From: Imhoffiella fuscus
Lineage (GTDB): Bacteria; Pseudomonadota; Gammaproteobacteria; Chromatiales; Chromatiaceae
Reading direction: 5' to 3'
DNA length: 64,000 nt
Assembly: GCF_042682685.1 (NCBI RefSeq)
Contig: NZ_JBHUHX010000052.1
Location: 124,001-188,000 of the forward strand
The notes beneath the pieces are model-generated. The model was given only the letters and a program-made list of their open reading frames with translations, had not been told where the DNA came from and did no database searches. A program made the translations under genes and the position numbers. Positions 25,309 through 34,137 of the stretch are shown here, piece after piece. Numbering within the stretch: the first letter of the stretch is position 1; each line of letters opens with the position of its first letter.

Positions 25309-26736
25309 ATGACCATGGAACTCCTCCCGATCTTTCTCGACCTCAATGGCAAGCCCTGTCTGGTGATCGGTGGCGGCACCACCGCAGCCCGCAAGGTGGG
25401 CAGCCTGCTACGCTCGGGGGCGGCCGTCACCCTGGTCTCCCCGACGCTCTGCGAAACGCTTGAGCGCAAGGCCGAGGTGGGCGAGTTCCGCTATGTCGCG
25501 CGCTGCTTCGAGCCGCAGGATCTGCCGGGCAACCGACTCATCATCGCCGCAACCGACGAGGGCGAAACCAACCGCCACATCGCCCAACTCGCCAACGCGC
25601 TCGACATCCCCGTCAATGTGGTCGACGACCCGGAGGCCTGCACCTTTCTGCTGCCATCCATCGTCGACCGCTCGCCGGTCACGGTCGCCATCTCGACCGG
25701 CAAGGCCTCTCCCGTCCTGGCCCGCCTGCTGCGCACCCGGCTGGAGTCGCTGATCCCCGCCGGCTATGGCCGACTCGCCGAGTTCAGCGGACGCTATCGC
25801 CACCGCGTGAAGACGCGCTTCACCGACCAACGCGACCGTCGCCGCTTCTGGGATCGCGTGTTGCAGGGGGCGGTCGCCGAACGCGTCTTCGCCGGCCAGT
25901 TCGAGGAGGCCGAGGCCATCATCGAGCAGGAGCTGGCGCCGGACGCCCTGGACCAGGACATGGGCGAGGTCTATCTGGTCGGCGCCGGCCCAGGCGATCC
26001 GGACCTGCTGACCTTCCGCGCCCTGCGCCTGATGCAGCAGGCCGACGTCGTGGTCTACGACCGTCTGGTCGCCGCGCCAATTCTGGAGATGACCCGCCGC
26101 GACGCCCGCCGCATCTATGTCGGCAAGCAGCGCAACCATCATGCGATGCGTCAGGAGGAGATCAACCGGCTGCTCGCCGACCTAGCCAAGGACGGGTTCC
26201 GCGTGCTGCGGCTCAAGGGCGGCGACCCCTTCATCTTCGGGCGCGGCGGCGAGGAGATCGACACCCTGGCCGCCGAGGGCATCCCCTTCCAGGTCATCCC
26301 CGGCATCACCGCCGCCTCGGGCTGCGCCGCCTACGCCGGTATCCCGCTGACTCACCGCGATCATGCCCAGTCGGTCACCTTCGTCACCGGCCACCTCAAG
26401 GACGGCAGCATCGACCTCAACTGGCCGGCGCTCGCCCAGCCGAACCAGACGGTGGTCTTCTACATGGGACTGGTCGGATTGCCCATCATCGTCGAGCGGC
26501 TCATGGCCCACGGCGTCCCCGCCGAGATGCCGATCGCGCTGGTCGAACAAGGCACCACCCACATGCAGCGGGTTTACACGGGGACGCTCGCGACCATCGG
26601 CGACATCGTCACCGCCGCGCAGCCGCAACCACCGACCCTGGTGATCGTGGGCGAGGTGGTGAAGCTGCGCGACAAGCTCAACTGGTTCAGCCCACCGGAC
26701 GAACCGGTGCAGGGGGCCACCGTACCGATCCTCTAA
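25309..26736 (+). CDS. cysG: Siroheme synthase, trifunctional CysG
   Basis: Makes siroheme from uroporphyrinogen III. The N-terminal part (about 1-210) is the precorrin-2 dehydrogenase/ferrochelatase with the NAD-binding GGGTTAARK and the DRSPVTVAISTGKASPVLA segment; the rest (about 220-465) is the SAM uroporphyrinogen III methyltransferase (VGAGPGDPDLLTFRALRLM, GGDPFIFGRGGEE). 475 residues. ATG at 25309; ATG two codons later (25315) would give the more usual MELLPIFLDL. Siroheme is the cofactor of sulfite reductases, including Dsr, which fits the divergent sulfur cluster. The stop overlaps that of the converging GGDEF-EAL gene by four bases. Confidence 0.95.
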   Translation: MTMELLPIFLDLNGKPCLVIGGGTTAARKVGSLLRSGAAVTLVSPTLCETLERKAEVGEFRYVARCFEPQDLPGNRLIIAATDEGETNRHIAQLANALDIPVNVVDDPEACTFLLPSIVDRSPVTVAISTGKASPVLARLLRTRLESLIPAGYGRLAEFSGRYRHRVKTRFTDQRDRRRFWDRVLQGAVAERVFAGQFEEAEAIIEQELAPDALDQDMGEVYLVGAGPGDPDLLTFRALRLMQQADVVVYDRLVAAPILEMTRRDARRIYVGKQRNHHAMRQEEINRLLADLAKDGFRVLRLKGGDPFIFGRGGEEIDTLAAEGIPFQVIPGITAASGCAAYAGIPLTHRDHAQSVTFVTGHLKDGSIDLNWPALAQPNQTVVFYMGLVGLPIIVERLMAHGVPAEMPIALVEQGTTHMQRVYTGTLATIGDIVTAAQPQPPTLVIVGEVVKLRDKLNWFSPPDEPVQGATVPIL

Positions 26737-29264
26737 ATCTCGGCCAAACCGAGCGCCGAAGGCGTGGCATCGCTCTCCCGCCACCGGCGCTCGATCTCAT
26801 CGACCGGCATCGGTTGGGCAAAGCAATACCCCTGGAGGACATCGCACTCCATCCGCGCCAGCATTTCGGCCTGCTCCAGCGTCTCGACCCCCTCGGCCAC
26901 CACGTCCATCCCGAGCGTCTTGCTCAGATTCACGATGGTCTTGACGATAGCCTCGGCACCCGTGTCCCTGGCCGCCTCGTGAACGAACGATCGATCGATC
27001 TTGATGACGTCCACTGGCAGGCGCCGCAGATAGGACAAGCTCGAATGGCCGGTCCCGAAATCGTCGATGGCCACCGAGACACCCATCGCCCGGAGCGCCG
27101 CCAGGATGGGCGAAGTCTGGCTTGGATTCGACATCACGCAGCTCTCGGTGACCTCCACCTCCAAGAGAGTCGGCGAAATGCCCTGCCGCTCGCACTCGCG
27201 CCCGATCATGCCGACCAGATCGTCATGCACAAGCTGACGCGCCGAGACATTGATGGCCACCTTCCTCCAGCCATAGCCGGCGCGATACCAGCGCGCGATC
27301 TGACCACAGGCCTCGGCCAGCACCCAGCTCCCGATCTGACCGATGAGTCCGCAGTCCTCGGCGACCGGCACAAAACGATCCGGCGGCACAAAGCCCAGTT
27401 CGCCACGATTCCAGCGCAGCAATGCCTCGAACCCCAAAAAGCCATGATCCGAGGCGGCAACCTTGGGCTGGTAATAGAGCGACAGCTCCTGGCGCTCCAT
27501 CGCCTCGCGCAACGCCAACTCCAGCTCCAAACGTTCACTGGCCTGATCGGCGAAGATCGGCTTGAAAAAATGATAGGTGTTGCGGCCGGCCGCCTTGGCG
27601 GCATAGAGCGCCATATCGGCGTTCTTCATGAGAACATCGGGATCCGTACCGTCGTCCGGGTAGATGGCGATGCCGAGCGAGGAGCGTACATGCATACGGT
27701 TATTCGGAAGCTCGAAGGGCCGCGCAAAGGCGTCCAGCAGTTCGTGCGCCAACACCACGGCATCGTCCGGCTGACGAAGGTCGGACATCAGCGCCACGAA
27801 TTCGTCGCCGCCGAGACGAACCAGGGTATCGCTGGCACGCAGACGGGCCTTTAGACGACCGGCGACCTCGCACAATAGCTGATCGCCAACGTGGTGCCCG
27901 AGACTATCGTTGACGGCCTTGAATTGATCCAGATCAAAGATGAGCACGCCGAATCGGCAGCCATTACGGCGCGACTGCGCGATGCCGTGCTCAAGCCGAT
28001 CCAGCAACAGCTTACGGTTGCCCAATCCGGTGAGCGGATCATGTAGCGCCTGATGCAGCAGCTGCTGGTCCTTGTGATAATCCGAGGTGACATCGCTGAA
28101 GACGGAGACGTAGTGCGTCGGCTGCCCCTCGGGGTCGCACACGACATCGACGACACGCCGCTCCAGGAAGACCTCGCCATCCTTGCGACGGCTCCACATC
28201 TCGCCATCCCAGCGCCCGGTCGCGTGCAAGCATCGCCAGAGCTGGTCGAAGAAATCCTCGCCGTGCCGATCCGAGCGCAGCAGCTTGAAGGATCGCCCGA
28301 TGACCTCCTCGGACGCGTAACCGGTGATGCGCGTGAAGCCTGGATTGACTTCGAGAATGCGGCCATCGATCGACATGACCATGATGCCCTCGGCGGTATT
28401 CTCGATCACAGAAAAGGCGAGCCGCATGCGCGCCGTCCGCTCCTCGACCTCGACCTCCAACGCCAAGCTGTGCTCCAGAAGCCGCTGCTGGGCGGAGAGC
28501 AGCTCCTGATTGAGTCGATCGACGACCGAGCGTTGCTCCCGCATCTCGGCGAGCAACGCCTGATTCTCGATCAGACGCTGCTGCGCCATGACCAGAACGT
28601 CACGCGTGCGTGCATGGCTGAAAAACGACAGGGCCATGAAACCGATGCCGAGCACGAAGACGACCGGACCCGAGCCCGGCGTATCCAGGATCATGATGGA
28701 GGCCGGCAGCATCAGACAGAGGATGTAGAGACGCGCCGACCAGAGCACGGGCGCGAGCACCGCCGCACCGCCACCCGCGAGACCGGCGATGATGGCGATC
28801 ATGGCGAGCCGCTCGACCGGCTCGGCAGACGGAAAGACCAGGATCGGCAGCGCCGCCCAAACCAAGCAGTTCAGCACCAACGGCCACTCGAACATGCGAG
28901 CGCGGGTAAGGGTGCTCAAAGTCTCCCGGTATGCGTCATGGACGAAAAGCAGCAGCATGCGCAGCACGAAGACGACGAATCCCGAGACGAGCCAGAACGG
29001 TTCGATCAATGCATGGGTGTGAAGCCAGTGAATGCCAGCCATCCCGAGCATGGAGACGGCCGTCATGGGGATGCCAGCCCACCCCTGACGAAAGGCCTCG
29101 TCGATCAACGCCGAATGCAACTGCTCGGCGGCAGCCGCACTGGATCCGGGGGCACGAGGGCAGCTCTGCCCTCCATCAGCAGGTGGCAACCGGGTCGAGC
29201 GTAGATCGTCGCCGACCTCATCGAGAGCGACCGCGACACCACCGATTCGATTGGGATCCCCCAT
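26733..29264 (-). CDS. Membrane PAS-GGDEF-EAL cyclic di-GMP protein
   Basis: 843-residue signalling protein. The N-terminus has about six membrane segments (residues about 60-240), then a coiled linker, one PAS domain (VIENTAEGIMVMSIDGRILEV), GGDEF (intact RLGGDEFVALM, with RASD five residues before it as the inhibitory c-di-GMP site) and EAL (EALLRW, DDFGTGHSS, KIDRSFV, EGVETLEQA). Both catalytic signatures look complete, so it could make and break c-di-GMP. ATG 29264 is chosen (AAGGACGGGGTGGTCA upstream) over an earlier ATG whose extension has no domain. It converges on cysG. Ligand and output are unknown. Confidence 0.93.
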   Translation of the reverse strand: MGDPNRIGGVAVALDEVGDDLRSTRLPPADGGQSCPRAPGSSAAAAEQLHSALIDEAFRQGWAGIPMTAVSMLGMAGIHWLHTHALIEPFWLVSGFVVFVLRMLLLFVHDAYRETLSTLTRARMFEWPLVLNCLVWAALPILVFPSAEPVERLAMIAIIAGLAGGGAAVLAPVLWSARLYILCLMLPASIMILDTPGSGPVVFVLGIGFMALSFFSHARTRDVLVMAQQRLIENQALLAEMREQRSVVDRLNQELLSAQQRLLEHSLALEVEVEERTARMRLAFSVIENTAEGIMVMSIDGRILEVNPGFTRITGYASEEVIGRSFKLLRSDRHGEDFFDQLWRCLHATGRWDGEMWSRRKDGEVFLERRVVDVVCDPEGQPTHYVSVFSDVTSDYHKDQQLLHQALHDPLTGLGNRKLLLDRLEHGIAQSRRNGCRFGVLIFDLDQFKAVNDSLGHHVGDQLLCEVAGRLKARLRASDTLVRLGGDEFVALMSDLRQPDDAVVLAHELLDAFARPFELPNNRMHVRSSLGIAIYPDDGTDPDVLMKNADMALYAAKAAGRNTYHFFKPIFADQASERLELELALREAMERQELSLYYQPKVAASDHGFLGFEALLRWNRGELGFVPPDRFVPVAEDCGLIGQIGSWVLAEACGQIARWYRAGYGWRKVAINVSARQLVHDDLVGMIGRECERQGISPTLLEVEVTESCVMSNPSQTSPILAALRAMGVSVAIDDFGTGHSSLSYLRRLPVDVIKIDRSFVHEAARDTGAEAIVKTIVNLSKTLGMDVVAEGVETLEQAEMLARMECDVLQGYCFAQPMPVDEIERRWRESDATPSALGLAEI

Positions 29265-29868
29265 TGACCACCCCGTCCTTGCCACCGAAATACCCCGCGC
29301 AACGCTGGGATGCATCGCCGTCGTCAACGGCCGTAAACCGTTACAGGAGAGAGCGGAAACCCAGACCTTGCGCTTGTGACCACGAGTCGCGCAAGCCGTC
29401 GAAAAGGCCATCGAGACATCCTCACACGGCGAACAGGAGGCGCCCGAGGCACATGCCGCAACGAGGCGTCTCTACACCTATTGTGCAGGCGTGTTCGGAT
29501 CCATCGCAATACGCCTGCACTGAGCACACTCCGCCGCCGGAACATCAGCCCAGATGTGCTGTCTCCTGGTGGGCGACAACCTGCTCGCCTCACCCCCGAA
29601 CCGGGACGACCGACGGGGACCGAGCGAGAGCGCGAAGGCTGTACCGCGCCGGGTACGACTCGACTAAACTAGTCGGGTCCCACGCCAAAAACACAAGAGC
29701 AACAGAGCGAGAACGGGCGATCCAGCGAACGCGCACATTGAGCAGATGCGACAGCACCCACCGAGCGGCGGCGAGCGCCGGACGGTCGATTCAAAATTCC
29801 CGAGCGTTCAGCCACCCATCAAGCTCAACCGCTTGATTTGAATTCATCACTCTAATGAGGAGAAGCAC
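29265..29868. other. 604-base divergent gap with a 10-base-stem hairpin (29483-29520)
   Basis: Separates the GGDEF-EAL gene from the Ter cluster. No convincing gene is seen. A perfect inverted repeat GTGCAGGCGT (29483-29492) / ACGCCTGCAC (29511-29520) with an 18-base spacer is the clearest structure; it could be an operator or an RNA hairpin. A smaller TCAAG...CTTGA palindrome lies about 35-50 bases before the terD start. The Ter promoter must be here. Confidence 0.5.
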
Positions 29869-30447
29869 ATGGCCATCAGCCTGCAGAAAGGCGGCAACGT
29901 CAGCCTGACCAAGACCGATCCCGGTTTGACCAACGTCCTCGTCGGACTGGGTTGGGACGCACGCTCCACCGACGGCGCCGCATTCGACCTGGATGCAAGC
30001 GTCTTCCTAGTCGGCGAAGACGGCAAGGTGCTGTCGGACGGGCACTTCGTCTTCTACAACCAGAAGACCTCGCCCGACGGCGCCGTGGTCCATGCCGGCG
30101 ACAACACCACCGGCGAGGGCGAGGGCGACGACGAGACCGTGAGCATCAACCTGCCGGGCGTCGAAGCCGGCGTGCAGCGCGTCGTCTTCGCCGTCACCAT
30201 CCATGAAGCCGAGTCCCGCAAACAGAACTTCGGCATGGTCCGCAATGCCTTCATGCGCGTCCTGAACAAGGACTCCAACACCGAGCTGGCCCGCTTCGAC
30301 CTCTCGGAGGATTACTCCACCGAGACCGCCATGGTGTTCGGCGAGATCTACCGTCACGGCAGCGAATGGAAGTTCAAGGCCGTGGGCCAAGGCTTCGCCG
30401 GCGGTCTCGGCGCACTGGCAAAGGATCACGGGGTCAACATCGGCTAA
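29869..30447 (+). CDS. terD: TerD-family stress/tellurite protein 1
   Basis: 192-residue TerD-domain protein. Typical parts: GLGWDARSTDGAAFDLDAS, GDNTTGEGEGDDE (acidic, calcium-binding in TerD structures) and FDLSEDYSTETAMVFGEIYRH. GAGGAG precedes ATG 29869. First gene of the plus-strand Ter cluster. It is very similar to the protein at 33391, indicating duplication. TerD proteins protect against tellurite, oxidative and phage or colicin stress; their chemistry is unknown. Confidence 0.95.
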   Translation: MAISLQKGGNVSLTKTDPGLTNVLVGLGWDARSTDGAAFDLDASVFLVGEDGKVLSDGHFVFYNQKTSPDGAVVHAGDNTTGEGEGDDETVSINLPGVEAGVQRVVFAVTIHEAESRKQNFGMVRNAFMRVLNKDSNTELARFDLSEDYSTETAMVFGEIYRHGSEWKFKAVGQGFAGGLGALAKDHGVNIG

Positions 30448-30450
30448 TTT

Positions 30451-30510
30451 TAGCGTCCAGCCGTCAGCTTCCGGCCTCCAGCAAGAGGCTGGTAGCTGGT
30501 CGCTGATCGC
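30451..30510. repeat. Heptad-repeat hairpin after terD
   Basis: Imperfect inverted repeats built of GCTGGNN units: CCAGCCGTCAGCTTCCGGCCTC on the left side in pieces and GGCTGGTAGCTGGTCGCTG on the right. It lies between terD and the AIM24-like gene; it may stabilise or attenuate the operon mRNA. Same family as sites at 13875, 45493 and 51608. Confidence 0.6.
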
Positions 30511-30536
30511 CCCCATTTAGCCGAGAGGTGAATGCC

Positions 30537-31220
30537 ATGCCGAACTTCACGATCACGGGAGAAATCGATCCCTTTCTGCACGTAAGCATGCAGAAAGGCG
30601 AGAAGATCTATTGCGAATCCGGCGCCATGGTCATGATGGAAGAGGCGCTTCAGGTCAAGGGCCAGATGCGCGGCGGCCTGGGACGCGCGCTGATGCGCCG
30701 GCTCGCCACCGACGAATCGCTGTTCCAGCAAGAAATCGAGGCCGTCGGCGGTAACGGCGACTGTCTGCTCTCGCCCACCCTGCCGGGGGGAATCGAGCTG
30801 ATTCAGATCACTCCAGGCTCACCCTTCACCCTATCCGACGGCAGCTTCCTCGCCGCCGACCATGGCGTGGACGTGCGCTCGCGGATGAACAGCCTCGGCG
30901 GCGGTCTGTTCGGCGGCACCGGCGGCTTCGTCATCATGGAAGCGGTCGGACAGGGCACCCTGGCCGTATCCGGATTCGGCGCACTCTTCACGCTCGACAT
31001 CTCGCCCGATCGCGACACCGTGATCGACAACAGCCACGCGGTCGCCTGGTCGTCCAACCTCCAGTTCGAGGTCGGTATGCCCCGCACCGGAGGCGGCTTC
31101 TTCGGCAACGTGGTCAATTCGGTGACCTCGGGCGAAGGGCTGGTCATCCGTTTTCGCGGCCAGGGAAAGGTCGTGGTCTGCTCGCGCAACCGGTCCATTT
31201 TCAATCCCCAGACACACTGA
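30537..31220 (+). CDS. AIM24 / TIGR00266 family protein
   Basis: 227-residue all-beta protein of the AIM24 family: starts MPNFTITGEIDPFLHVSMQ, with Gly-rich turns GGGLFGGTGGFVIMEAVG and GGGFFGNVVNSVTSGEG. These proteins are common partners of TerD genes. GAGAGG lies eight bases before ATG 30537; a GTG three codons earlier is less likely. Function is not known; a role in membrane or protein-complex stress responses has been suggested from gene association. Confidence 0.88.
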   Translation: MPNFTITGEIDPFLHVSMQKGEKIYCESGAMVMMEEALQVKGQMRGGLGRALMRRLATDESLFQQEIEAVGGNGDCLLSPTLPGGIELIQITPGSPFTLSDGSFLAADHGVDVRSRMNSLGGGLFGGTGGFVIMEAVGQGTLAVSGFGALFTLDISPDRDTVIDNSHAVAWSSNLQFEVGMPRTGGGFFGNVVNSVTSGEGLVIRFRGQGKVVVCSRNRSIFNPQTH

Positions 31221-31283
31221 CGGCGTACAACAGAAACACGACGCCGACGACACCACATTTCGACGACACGAGGTATTTCAGCG

Positions 31284-31880
31284 ATGGGCATCAGTCTTCA
31301 GAAGGGTCAAAAGATCTCGCTCGACAAGGAGGCCGGCGGCGGTCTGACCCGCATCGTCATGGGACTCGGCTGGGATGCCGCCCAGGCCAAGAAGTCGGGC
31401 TTCCTCGGCGGCATGTTCGGCGGCGGTGGCGATGACAGCATCGATCTCGACGCCTCCTGCCTCATGTTCGACGAGCAGGGCAACCTGCTCGACGCCGTCT
31501 GGTTCCGTCAGTTGCACAGCAAGGACGGCAGCATCACCCACACGGGCGACAACCGCACCGGCGAGGGCGAGGGCGACGACGAGCAGATCATCGTCGATCT
31601 GTCCAAGGTTCCGGCCGGGGTCAAGAGCCTGGTCTTCACCGTCAACAACTATACCGGGCAGGATTTCTCGCAGGTCGCCAACGCCTTCTGCCGCATCGTC
31701 AACGGCACCAACAACGCCGAGGTCGCCCGCTACGACCTCAGCTGCCAAGGCACCCACAACGCCATGATCATGGCCAAGGTCTATCGCCATAACGGCGAGT
31801 GGAAGATGCACGCCATCGGCGAGGTCGGCCAGGGTCGCACCTTCGAGCAGATGCTGCCCCAGATCAAGCCGCATCTCTAA
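31284..31880 (+). CDS. TerD-family protein 2, TerZ-like
   Basis: 198-residue TerD-domain protein with a Gly-rich insert (GFLGGMFGGGGDDSIDLDAS) before the first calcium loop, as in TerZ. The second acidic loop GDNRTGEGEGDDEQ is intact. GAGGTATTTCAGCG precedes ATG 31284. It differs clearly from the two TerD copies flanking it, so it is a diverged paralogue. Expected role: Ter stress complex. Confidence 0.92.
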   Translation: MGISLQKGQKISLDKEAGGGLTRIVMGLGWDAAQAKKSGFLGGMFGGGGDDSIDLDASCLMFDEQGNLLDAVWFRQLHSKDGSITHTGDNRTGEGEGDDEQIIVDLSKVPAGVKSLVFTVNNYTGQDFSQVANAFCRIVNGTNNAEVARYDLSCQGTHNAMIMAKVYRHNGEWKMHAIGEVGQGRTFEQMLPQIKPHL

Positions 31881-31936
31881 AGGGCGGCGACACACCTCGC
31901 ATGACCCGAGACGGTTTCAACTGAACGGTCTCCAAT

Positions 31937-32110
31937 GTGCGCGCCCTGCTCGATCCGACTCGACAGGGCGCCACCGCCGAATGCAATCCACATTATCTGG
32001 CACTGCACGGCCAGACGCATCGTTTTCAACGGTGCAAGGCGCCGATGGTCACGGCCGAGGGACGCATCCTGAAAACACCCGGCCACCACCGCGTCGAGGT
32101 TCATTCGTGA
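31937..32110 (+). CDS. Small 57-codon ORF translationally coupled to the PRTase gene
   Basis: GTG at 31937 opens a frame whose TGA (32108-32110) overlaps the GTG start of the next gene as GTGA. The product, about 57 residues, has His and Cys in a regular pattern (YLALHGQTHRFQRCKAP, TPGHHRVEVHS) and third-position GC like its neighbours, so it is probably real. A stop at 31922-31924 limits extension and no good Shine-Dalgarno is seen, so it could be a trimmed remnant. In published Ter clusters a small PELOTA-type RNA-binding protein often sits with the PRTase; a link is a guess. Confidence 0.55.
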   Translation: MRALLDPTRQGATAECNPHYLALHGQTHRFQRCKAPMVTAEGRILKTPGHHRVEVHS

Positions 32111-33270
32111 CGACACGCCATATCCAACTGGACACCGGACGGCTCTCCGTCCAGATCCGCGAATCCGCCTTTGCGCTCGACGAACTCTGCGGTTTCGCCG
32201 CACGCAACAATCGCAAGCGCGGCTTCCTCTTTCTGAGCAAGGTGCTCGGCAAACACTGGCCGGCCCGCCCGAGCCAGATGCGCCGCATCCACCGACATCT
32301 GGCCGCCCAACTCGCGCCCGCTACCGGTCCCAGGGCCTTCATCGCCATGGCAGAAACCGCGACCGGGCTCGGCCAGGGCGTGTTCGAGGCCGCCCTGGAG
32401 CATGATCCGCACACGCCCGGCCTCTTCGTCCACTCCACCCGCTACCGGGTCGAGGGACGCCGCTTCCTGGAATTCCAGGAACCCCACTGCCACGCGCCGG
32501 ACCAGACGCTCTATCTGCCCCTGCGCCCCGAGCATCTCGACACCTTCGCTCAGGCACGCGAACTGATCCTGATCGACGACGAGATCAGCACCGGGACCAC
32601 CCTGTGCAATCTGGTCGAGGCCTATCGTTCCTTCAATCCGGCGATCGAGCGGGTTCAGTTCGTCTGCATCACCGATTTCAGCGGAGCGGACAGCGCCGAG
32701 CGTTTCAGCGAGCGTCTCGGCTTGCCGGTGTCCTGTCTCGCCGCGCTGCACGCCGACTTCGACTTCCAGCACGGACCGCAGCTGGCCGCCGACATCCCGC
32801 CAACAGCAGTCGGCGCCAATCGGCGCGAGCCGGGACAGATCGCCGAGACACTGGGACGCTTCGGTATCGACCGAGCCATCCAGGTTCCGGCCGAGGTCCT
32901 GTCACACGCGACCGAGGGACTGGAACCGAGCGCCCCCATTCTGGTCCTTGGAACCGGAGAGTTCATGCATGCGGCCTTTCGCATCGGACTGGAATTGGAG
33001 GCGCGCGGTTTCGCCGTTTCGGTACAGGCGACCACCCGCTCGCCCATCCTCGTCGGGGCCGACGTGCACCGCAGCCTGATCTTCGGGGACAATTACGACG
33101 AGGGCATCGCCAACTATCTCTACAACGTCGATCCCGCCGACTATGCGCGCATCCTCGTCTGTCACGAGACGCCGCGAGCGGGACTCGATGGACTTATGGA
33201 GGCCCTGAATCCAGACGGACGAATGCGGTCCAACTGCATGACCTACCGTTACCCGGACGCCCTCGGCTGA
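32107..33270 (+). CDS. Phosphoribosyltransferase with TRSP domain, Ter-associated
   Basis: 387-residue two-domain protein. The N-terminal half is a PRTase with the PRPP-binding loop LILIDDEISTGTT; the C-terminal half has LVLGTGEFMHAAF and TTRSPI, the motif that names the TRSP domain. Published analysis of Ter systems proposes that such enzymes build a nucleoside-like metabolite. GTG 32107 is preceded by GAGG and overlaps the small ORF stop. The next terD copy starts 120 bases later. Reaction and substrate base are unknown. Confidence 0.85.
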   Translation: MTTRHIQLDTGRLSVQIRESAFALDELCGFAARNNRKRGFLFLSKVLGKHWPARPSQMRRIHRHLAAQLAPATGPRAFIAMAETATGLGQGVFEAALEHDPHTPGLFVHSTRYRVEGRRFLEFQEPHCHAPDQTLYLPLRPEHLDTFAQARELILIDDEISTGTTLCNLVEAYRSFNPAIERVQFVCITDFSGADSAERFSERLGLPVSCLAALHADFDFQHGPQLAADIPPTAVGANRREPGQIAETLGRFGIDRAIQVPAEVLSHATEGLEPSAPILVLGTGEFMHAAFRIGLELEARGFAVSVQATTRSPILVGADVHRSLIFGDNYDEGIANYLYNVDPADYARILVCHETPRAGLDGLMEALNPDGRMRSNCMTYRYPDALG

Positions 33271-33390
33271 CGCAGGACATCCGGGATGGTCGCCCTCCCC
33301 GCCCGCTTGGCGTGACGCTTCACCCAGCGGTCACCGGGCACGGGCAGAATAGACAGCACTGTATTTTTCGATAGCGAACGGAGACTCTCA

Positions 33391-33969
33391 ATGGCCATCA
33401 GCTTGAACAAAGGCGGCAACGTCAATCTGAGCAAGGAGGCGCCCAACCTGGTAAACGCCCTGGTGGGCCTGGGCTGGGACGCGCGCGCGACCGACGGACA
33501 GCCGTTCGACCTGGACGCCAGCCTCTTCATGGTGAAGGAAGACGGCAAGGTCCCGAGCGACGCCCATTTCATCTTCTACAACCAGAAGACCTCCCCGGAC
33601 GGCTCGGTCAACCATACGGGCGACAACCTGACCGGCGCCGGTGAGGGCGATGACGAATCCATCAAGGTCAATCTGCCCAAGGTCCCGCCCGAGATCCAGC
33701 GTCTGGTGATCGTGGTCACCATCCACGAGGCCGAGGCCCGCCACCAAAACTTCGGGCAGGTCAGCAACGCCTTCGTGCGGGTCGTCAACGACGACACCAA
33801 CCAGGAGGTGGTCCGCTTCGACCTCTCCGAGGACTACTCCACCGAAACCGCCATGATCTTCGGCGAACTCTATCGCCACAGCGGCGACTGGAAATTCCGC
33901 GCCGTCGGCCAGGGCTATGCCGGCGGTCTGCGCGCGCTGGCGCTCCAGCACGGCGTCAACGTCGGCTGA
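33391..33969 (+). CDS. terD: TerD-family protein 3
   Basis: 192 residues, same length as the protein at 29869 and nearly collinear with it: GLGWDARATDGQPFDLDAS, GDNLTGAGEGDDES, FDLSEDYSTETAMIFGELYRH. GGAG precedes ATG 33391. The second close TerD copy in 4 kb suggests tandem duplication around the AIM24-TerZ-PRTase block. Calcium-loop residues are conserved, so it should fold and bind metal normally. Confidence 0.95.
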   Translation: MAISLNKGGNVNLSKEAPNLVNALVGLGWDARATDGQPFDLDASLFMVKEDGKVPSDAHFIFYNQKTSPDGSVNHTGDNLTGAGEGDDESIKVNLPKVPPEIQRLVIVVTIHEAEARHQNFGQVSNAFVRVVNDDTNQEVVRFDLSEDYSTETAMIFGELYRHSGDWKFRAVGQGYAGGLRALALQHGVNVG

Positions 33970-33985
33970 TCCCTGCCCTCAGATA

Positions 33986-34098
33986 AACCGCAAAGGCGCG
34001 AAGAACGCAAAGGACTCGATTCGTGGGTAGGGCGCAATACGCTTCGCTATTGCACCCTACAAGATTCAACCCTTTGCGCCCTTTGCGTCTTTGCGGTT
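33986..34098. repeat. Nested intergenic palindrome (AACCGCAAAG outer, GTAGGGYGCAATA inner)
   Basis: An inner 34-base palindrome, GTAGGGCGCAATA-cgcttcgc-TATTGCACCCTAC (34027-34060), has one mismatch and sits inside an outer imperfect repeat of CGCAAAG units (33986-34014 versus 34071-34098). The inner unit recurs at 49020-49109. The layout suggests a mobile or amplifying intergenic element between terD and terA. Confidence 0.8.
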
Positions 34099-34137
34099 CG
34101 ACTCCCCATTGAAATCATCCACCGAGGTAATGAGCGG

